A stretch of DNA of 64,000 nt from Succiniclasticum ruminis DSM 9236 (GTDB taxonomy: Bacteria > Bacillota > Negativicutes > Acidaminococcales > Acidaminococcaceae), in NCBI RefSeq assembly GCF_900112895.1, contig NZ_FONL01000003.1, forward strand, positions 170,808 to 234,807, in the 5' to 3' direction. The translations under genes and the position numbers were made by a program. The notes beneath the pieces are model-generated. The model made no database searches and was not told the origin of the DNA. It worked only from the letters and a program-made list of their open reading frames with translations. This document shows positions 54,401-63,400 of this stretch, piece after piece; position 1 is the first letter of the stretch; each line of letters starts with the position of its first letter.

Positions 54401-57400
54401 CCAGCTGGTACTGGCGGATGCGGAAATTAACAAGGATGTATCGGCGTTACTGAAAGACACAACGGTTAATAAGAATGAGAGTGGGGATTCTTCAGTACTG
54501 CCTTCCGTAACGGTGCGGGCCGATAGCGACTCTACCATTAAGACCGGGGCGGCAGCCCTGCAGCTCAGCGGGCAGCAGTCGTTCCTGGCCGGTGTGGCGG
54601 CAGTGGGAATTAACCGTCTGAAAGACACCACATCGGCAGACGTCGTTTATTCGGAAAAACAGACAGCCCGTTCCATGAATGTGGGGAACCTGGATATCCG
54701 GGCTGCGTCCGCCGCCGGCATTACCAGTGCGGCCGCAGGCGCTTCCGGGACATGGAAAGGCACGGCGGCCCTGGGCGGTTCCGGCAGTTATAATTATATT
54801 GAAAACAATGCGACAGCAAAAATAGAGAACGGGGATATTTACAGTAAGGGCAGCGCAGGCGTGATCGCCCAAAGCGATGATGCTGTCTCCAACTATGCCG
54901 GCGTGCTGGAAGTGGATGTGGGCGGCCAGGGGATAGCCGCGGCTATCGGTGTGGCCGGTTCCAACAACACGATCAGCGGCAAAACCGAGGCGCTGATCCA
55001 AAACAGCAACGTAGTGGCTGAAAACAGTAATTCTGCAAAGATTAAAACAAACAGCAAACTGAAAACCGACGGCGGCTATCTGATTGACGGGGCCGTGACG
55101 TCCAACACCTGGAAGAGCAGCAAACTGCAGACAGGCCGTGAGGAAGAAGAAAAGGAAGGTGTGGTGGTGGATGCTTCCGCTACCCATTCCATTGCGTCTG
55201 TCCTGGCCAACGGCGGTGTGGCGGTGGCCATGGGCGACGGCGGCATTGCCGGTTCCGTGGCCGGTGTCGTGAATCTGAACCACGTAAGCGGCTCTACTAC
55301 AGCCAGGGTATTAGATTCCCAAATAAACAATAAAGATAAACGCAGCGGTGTGACCATACATGCGGCGGATTTCACCAACGTAGCGGAATTCAGCGGTGCG
55401 GCTTCCGTGGGCATTACCCAGACCGGAACCGGGGCGGCAGGTTTTACCGGAAGCACCAACAAGGTGGACCGGGTTACCGCATCGGCAGTTTCTTCTCAGG
55501 ATACCAAATGGAACAGCCAGAAGAAGCAGTACGAAACCAACGGGAACAGTAAAACAAAGAATACCGTCTTTGCCGATACCTTTGCCGTGACTGCCAACGC
55601 TAAGCAGGCCATGTCTACCTTTAACGTGGCCGGAGCCGTTGCCGGCACTACCGAGTTCGCCCTGGAAACCGGTGACAACGTAAGTACCAGCAAGATGGAA
55701 AGCGCTACTGTTGCCACAGTGACCAACGCTACCGTGGACTTTACCAAAGATGCAAAGGTGGAAGCCAGCCACGAAGACGCAGTTTATAATATGAATATAG
55801 ACGCGGGTCTTGCCATTGCTGCAAGCGAGGCAGGGATAGCTGCTTCCCTGAACGTAGGCGTTGGCGTGGTGAATGAGGAGTCGGTAGTGACCGCCGACGT
55901 GGTTAACAGCGATATTAAGAAAGGCGGTACGGATACAGCTTCCCTGGCCATTGACGCGGGAAACAAGACCACGCTGGAAACCACCCTGGTTTCCGCAGGC
56001 GTTGCGGCGGGGCTGTTCAGCGGCGGGATAGCCGCCAGTGTTGCGGTGAACAATATTGAAAGCAGGGTGGCCAGCCGCATCACAGGCAGCGAACTGACCG
56101 CCGATACCCTTACCGTTCAGACAGGCAACGATCTCACCATCAAAGACCGGACCGGCGACGGAGCCGGCGGTCTGCTGGCCGGAATCGGTGTAGGCGTGGA
56201 CGTGAACACGCTGAATGATTCCGTCAGCACTGTGATTGAAAACAGTACCCTGAAAGCGGAAGACAAACTGGCCGTGACCACCGGGACCCGGCGAGATATT
56301 GATGCCACCACAGCCGGCGTGGCGGTCGGCGCCGCGGAAATAGGGGTAAACGTGCTGGTCGTAACCGTAAACAGCGGTCTTGGCGACACGGATGATGTAA
56401 AGGACGAGGAAAAGAACAGCGGTACCTTCAGCCATAAAGGAGAAGTAAACAAGACCCTGGAAATGGTGAACGACAATGCAAACTACGACTTGTCCGGGTA
56501 CCTTTCCGGCCTGACCGATGACGAAAAGAAAGATATGCAGGAGCAGACTGACGTGAATGCCAAAAACGGCGACGGGATCACCGGTGCCGGGGTTCATACC
56601 TATGTGCGGGGAAATTCCAGTCTGGAAGCCGTTGCCGGCGATGTGACAGTCTTTAACGACGAATATAACGACGGGAACCTGAACGGAGGCACAGGCGGGC
56701 TTGGGGTCCTTGCAGTGAATGTGACGGATACCCTGTACCACCTGAACCAGCAGAACGACATTGCCGTGGACAACTCTTCTATTACCGGAAAGGGCGTGGC
56801 CCTGGTAGCGCAGCAGGCCAACAAACGGGACAAGGACGAGGCCATCAGTGTGCGCACTACCCAGGCGTCGGCGGGTGTGGCCGGCGTGGGCGTTGGCTAT
56901 GCGGGCATCGTGACGAAAGGTTCCACCGGCGTTTCGGTGAATAAAAGCATCATCCGGACGACAGACGGGGATCTGACCCTGAAGTCCTCGGATACTGCCA
57001 GAAGCAAGGCTTACATGATGGGCATCCAGCCTATGAGCAGCATTGGGGTGCAAGTAAGCGTCGCCAATAACGAAGACCGGGCGGACAATTATGTCAGCGT
57101 AAAAGGCGGCAGTTCCCTGACAGCGGAACGCATTGTCAAAACGGAGACTGTAAAAATTGCCGATGAAAACGGCAAGGAACAGGAAGTGACCGTCAACCTG
57201 CCGGCGATACTGACCCTGCAGGCGGACCGGGCCGGGCGGACGGCTGCCAAAGCCCTGGGCGTTTCCGTAGGCGGTCTGGAGGTGCTGGTAAACAACGCCT
57301 GGGCTACGGATACAGGTAAAGCGGCTATCAACGTAAACGGAAGCAATAATACCTTTACCGCAGACCGGCTGCGGCTGGAAGCGGATAACGCTCCCGTGCT

Positions 57401-60400
57401 GAAGGCGGAGGCCGGTGGCACAGACGTAGGCATAATCGCCGGCGTTTCCGTGATGCACAGCAACGCTACGGCCAAGTCTCAGGCTCTGGTCAATGTGGAA
57501 GACAACAATAAACTTCTGGCGGATAATGTGGAAGCGAAGGCTGTTATCGGCAAAAATGATACGGTCATGGCTCAGGGGGAGAGCCACAGCACCGGCGTTT
57601 CCGTCGGGGTAAACGTGAATGCCAACGCCAGCAGGGCCATTACGGAAACCACGGCTAAAGTGGCTGTGGGCAAAGAAGTATATAAAACAGAAGAAAAAGA
57701 AGAAACCGTTACCGAAGGGGATCATGAAGGCGAAACCTTGAAAGTAACAGAAGCCGTTACCGACCTGAATCTGGTTACGGAAAACAATGCCAGACGCAGG
57801 AGTCTTCTCGGCAATTTCACGATTGGTCTTGTATCCTCCATCGGCGCCGGCGACGCCATTGCGGAAGGAAACGACAAGAGCTTTGTGGAAGCCGGTGGCG
57901 GCGATGTGAACAAACTGAAGGTTTTGGCGGGAGGCAGCAGCGAAACCCGGGCCTTTGCTGACGGAGACGGCGGCGGCATTACGGATTTTGGCGCCCATGC
58001 TACCGTTACCGTGGATACCAGGACTACGAATACTGCTACCCTGTCCGGTGTCTGGAACGTAAAGGACACGGCTAACATTGCCGCGGACCAGGAAACTGTT
58101 TCCAAAGCTACATCCAGGACCGGGGCGGGCGGCATTCTAAGTGTTACCTGGGCCAATTCCGACAATAAACTGGCCATGGATACGAAAACCGTGCTGGCAG
58201 AAGGGACCGTGCTGAATGCGGACCAGGCCTATGTGCAGGCGGTGAATCGTGCCAAAGTAGGCCCCGATGACGGCGAGACCTACAGCAACCATATGAACAT
58301 CGGCGGCGTAATCCAGATTAGTCCCGACGTGAAATCCGATGCGGCTGCGAATACCAAAGCCAATGTGGAGGTGGGGGACAACAGCAAAGTGACCACCCGC
58401 ACCGGCCAGGTTTACGACGCCCATACAGAACTGGACCACACCAACAAGGTAGAAGGAAAAGGCGGCGGGGTAGGAGAAAATATCTGGGCGTACAGCGTTA
58501 ATAACGTAACCGCCGCCAACGGGATTACTGTGGGTAAAAACGCAAGCCTGCGACAGGAGGGCGGCTATGACGACGGGGATCTGACCTTAAGCGCCAGCGA
58601 TGATGTAAAACTGAGTACAGTTGCGGAGGCCAAGGTGGGCGGCGCGGGAGGCGTTGCTTCTGCCGACGCCGAAAACAATGTGACCAGGAACAACAAGATT
58701 CAGATAAACGGAGACCTGTACAGCGGTCACGATATCAACCTGTTTGCGGGGAAGACTCCGGAGGGGACGGATGCCAGCCTGACAGTATCCACGGGGGCTA
58801 CTGCTTATAACTACACCTTGATATCCTTATATACGGATCCGGTAGTAAAGTATAACCTGAAAAACAATCAGCAGGTAGAAGTGGGCGCCGACGGCAGGGC
58901 TACTTCGGTACACAATATTAATGTTGCTGCGGAGAACGGAACGGAAACCATATTTAAGGATGTTCGCAAGATTAATTTTTTTGCAAACGAGAATGAGGAT
59001 TACCAGATTCTGACCAACGATACAGGGAAATCCAATATCAAAGAGACCAACAACAATTATGTGAAGGTAGACGGCGCCTTAAAGACGGGTATCCATAACA
59101 AGGCAATTATTGAAATCAGCGGCAGCGTTCTGCCGGAGGGACTGACGCCTGCGGACAGATCAGGGAATGAGCTGGTTATCAGTACGGAAGGCTCTAATAT
59201 AGAAATCAGCGAGGAAGACATCAAAACCGGGACCATGGATTTTGCCTCCCAGCTTGGGAGCCAGCTGCAAGCTGTTGAAAAGCTGTTGGAGGATTATGGC
59301 GTCGGCAGCAATGCGAAGGAAACGGCTGCCTACTACGGGTATGTACAGCAGCGCCAGCGTATTTTGGAGGAAATGGAAAAGCACGGCCTGTATGAAGACG
59401 TGGTTAAGGACGGCAAAACAGTTCGGGTCTACAAGGCCGGCGGTATCACCGTGCGGTATGTGGAAGTACCGGAAATACTGGTCAGCGGTGGCAGCATCCT
59501 GATCAGTTCGGACAACCTGTATGGCAGCGGCAGGCTGAATGCCGGCGGCGTTCCTCAGGCCAGTGTGAGCAATTATTCCAATGCGTTCCTGAAATTAGAC
59601 GGTGTCCGCGTGGGTGACAACGGCGGTGAGATCCGGTTCCAGGGCGTCAGTGTGGCGAAAAATGAAGATGTTAATGCCCTGAATAAGAATAAAGACAGAA
59701 ATGCCGCCTTTGCGGAGTTTCAGAACGATACGGCGACGGGCAGGGTCAGTACCGTCCTTGTAGACAATGAAAACCGGGCTGGCAACGAGATACGTGTCAA
59801 AGATGCCAACGGTAATGAGGGCGTGTACCATCCTGTCACCAATGTGGCCGTGATGGGAAACATTACAAATGATTTCGGTGATGTCCGCGTCCATAATGCC
59901 AGCGGGGATATTTCTATCGGTTCCGGCGATACCGGAGGTGTCAACATCATAGGCAAGACGATCCAGCTGACCGCTCCCAAAGGCAGCATCTCCCAGGATT
60001 TTGTGGACGGCATTGTAAATATCGGCGGGCGGCCTCCGGAGTTGAACAGCGAAGAAGTCCAGAAGTCCCTGGAGGATCTGCGGAAGGGTTCTTCCTATAA
60101 TCCTATTATGGGTTCCGGAATTGATTTAGATTTGAAGAGCACGGGAACGGATACTACCCGTGCGGAGGCGGGACGCATCGCCGGGGGCTCCATTTATATC
60201 GCAGCCTCGGATATTAACGTGAATGGACTCATCCAGAGCGGTTTCAGCAAATACGAGGCAGAGATTCCGGCAAATACGGATGCTTCGGATATAATGTACA
60301 AAATAAAACCTAACCCATGGGAGAATTTTAGTGTAGTAAAAACTCCTGTTTACGTGGGAGGACGTGCCCTGTACAAAGTAAATGATGGCGGCAGGACAGT

Positions 60401-63400
60401 ATATGATAAAAGCATCGGCGCTTTCAAGTACATTGTGCAGGTATACTATGATCCGATAGCGAACAGTCTGGTAATGGAGGATATCGATACCAGGGGTGGC
60501 CAGATTTACCTGTCGGGGCGTATCTCCAGCACCGGTGACGGCCGGATCCTGGCTATGAATGGCGGCGCGGACATCAATGTCGTCAACAACAGCAAGCTGG
60601 ATCTGCAGGCAGGCAAGATACTGAACAACGATACGGAAGGCAAGATCACCATTACCGACCTGGCCAGAGATACCTGGACGGAATATACCCATGACACGAT
60701 CCGGACCATTACCGATTACAGCAAGTACGGAAAGGATCTGGCGGCGGCGGAACAGCATGCGGTTACAACTGAGGGAATCGGGTATGAAGTTGGATCCTAT
60801 GCCGTGAAACCGGGGCTCCGTTACAATTGGTCCCTGGGTACGGAAACCGGCCAGACAAAATATTATCACAAAGTGGACTCCACCCTGTTCTGGGGCGCAT
60901 TGGACATTGGCAGCGACACCGACAGCAGTCTGGCAAAGTATGAAACATCCACACCGTACGAAATCAGGAACAACGGAACCCGTCAGCTTGGCAGCGGTGA
61001 ATTCATTGATCAGATTTCCGACGATTATTATAAGCCATCTTATTATAGCGGCGGTATGCTGAAAAATAAAAAACTGAAAGACAGTGAATTCGGTTCCATC
61101 TATGAAAACAAGGTGACCAGCTATACCCGTACCGTAACCAACCAATGGAAGGAAGGCGGCGACTGGTGGCTTCTCGGATCCAATCCCAAATACCATCTGG
61201 AATGGACTACCAAGACCGGCAGCACCCAGACCTATACTTTCTCTCTGGCTGCGGATAAGGATATCAGCATCGGGTTCCTGGGCCAGGAAACAGGCAGTAT
61301 CGCTCTGATTAATACCAATAGAACAGCGGGCGATATCATGCTCTCGGGCAATATTAAAAATAATACGGCGGATGCTATGCTGGATATCCAGTCTTCAGGC
61401 GGAAGCATTGTCCAGAAAGGCGGGACAGCCCTGAATACAGGCACAGTACACCTGTACGCGAAAGACAGTATTGAAAATATTCACATTACTACTCTGGGCA
61501 CCCGTAATACCGGTGCCGACGGTATTTTTACCACCGATGACGGCCTGCGTTTAAGCGCGGAAAGCACGAACGGCGGCAACATTGATATTACCGTAGAGGG
61601 AGGCACAGAGGCCGGCCAGGCCCTGCCCGGCAATGTGATTATCGAGAAACTGGTCAGCGGCGGTCTTAATGCGGCCGGAAAACCCGGCGACGTGATGCTG
61701 ACGGCAGACGGAAATATTACCCAGCAGGGCACCTCGGCAACGGTGCGGGGCCTGGAAGTAACCCTGACCAGTAAGAACGGGGGTATCGGCACGTTTGAGC
61801 AGGATATTGTCATGGATACCGTGGCGGAGGCTTACGGCGCGAATCCGGATTCTGCTGCGGTAAATGCCAGTGCCCGTAGTGACATTTTCCTGAAAGAAGA
61901 AGAAGGCGATATGCGGTTGGGCAAAATCGTTTCCCGGGAGGGGGATGTAACACTGACAGCGAATAATGGCCGTCTGCTGGATGCCCTTCCCGAAACAGAG
62001 ACAACCAATAATATGGATGAAGCCGATCTGGTACGCCGCTGGATCGACATGGGCCTCATCGCCGGGACGGAGGATTACGAAGGAGCGTATATCAAAGAAC
62101 TGAAAAAGGACGCGGCCAATTATAAGGCCCGGGTGGAAGAACAGATGGCTCTCTGCGTCAGCGGTGAAGCCAACGACGATTTGAAAGCCGAGTATACTAA
62201 CCCGGACGGTTCGCTGAAGTACGCGGATGCGGACGCGTATCTGGCCCAGGACGAAAACTATAAAGCAATCGTAGACAAATATGAACATCCCCAGTATATC
62301 TGGACAAAGGAACAGATGCTCTATGCCATCCGCTATGCAGTCATCAACAAGGAAAGCGGCGTAACTACGGAGACCCAGAAGAAAATCGCTAACGTACAAG
62401 GCAGGAATGTTACCTTGCATGCACAGGGTGTCGGTATGAGCAGCGATACGACCACCACAATTCTTTTTAAAGACATTATCGGCAGTTCTGAGAAAGCTAT
62501 TGCCAATCTAAAGCTGCTGGCCAACGCAGATGCGGAAGACGTGACCATGTATGACAGCGAAGGTCATATTCTGTATTTTGAAAAGAATGCCGAGGGCAGG
62601 GAAGTGCCTGTTGCCCTGGATGCTGACGGCGATGTAGTTCGCACAGACGGAGTAATTTTCAAATTTGTTATCGGCAATATGAGCCCCCTGGGCGTGAAGG
62701 CTACCGGCAAGGTGGATATCATTGCTCACGGCGATAATGCGTTTATTGCGGGTCGCAGTGATGAAAAGGGCGTCTTCTCGCCGGTGAATACCGGTATTAT
62801 TACCGCTGTGGACCAGGACGTGCGCCTGTATACCCAGGAGGGTATTTACAATGCGGCAGTGACGGCAGGTGAATTGAACCAGGGCAACATTCATGCCAGA
62901 AATCTTGTTGCTTACGGCGGCACGAAAGATATCGGCGCAGCGGACAAGTATCTGGGCGTGAATCTGTCCGGAGACCTGCTGACGGCGGCCGCCGACGGCA
63001 GTATCTACATAAAGAATATGATTACTACTGGCGAGAACAGCGTACTGCGGGTGGGCTCCCTGTACGCCGGGGATACGATTGCCCTTGATTCATCCGAAGG
63101 TGTGGAAATGACACAGGAGGCCGGTTATGCACAGGCTTACCTGAACGCGGGCAAACAGCTGCAGTTTACTGTAGACGCGGACAAAGGTATTGTGGGCAGC
63201 GAAAAAGCACCGCTGCGCATCCTGAACAACGGAATCGTAATCGGCCTGGAGGCCGGCAGCGCCAGCCTGAAAGGCGTGAAGGGCCAGCTGGGTGACGATA
63301 CCACCATGAAGCTGGGAGAAATCCGGATTGCAGGCGACCTGCGTGCGGAAAGCGAAGGAAAGCTGGAGACCACAGAAACTGTCACCGCAGGCACTGTGGT

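Noticed and set aside
55311..57998. An 895-codon open frame on the minus strand inside the adhesin gene
   Set aside because: It mirrors the plus-strand adhesin frame. Its product is a low-complexity string rich in Gly, His, Phe and Ile with no domain, and there is no ribosome site. Long antisense frames are expected opposite GC-rich, RNY-biased repetitive genes.
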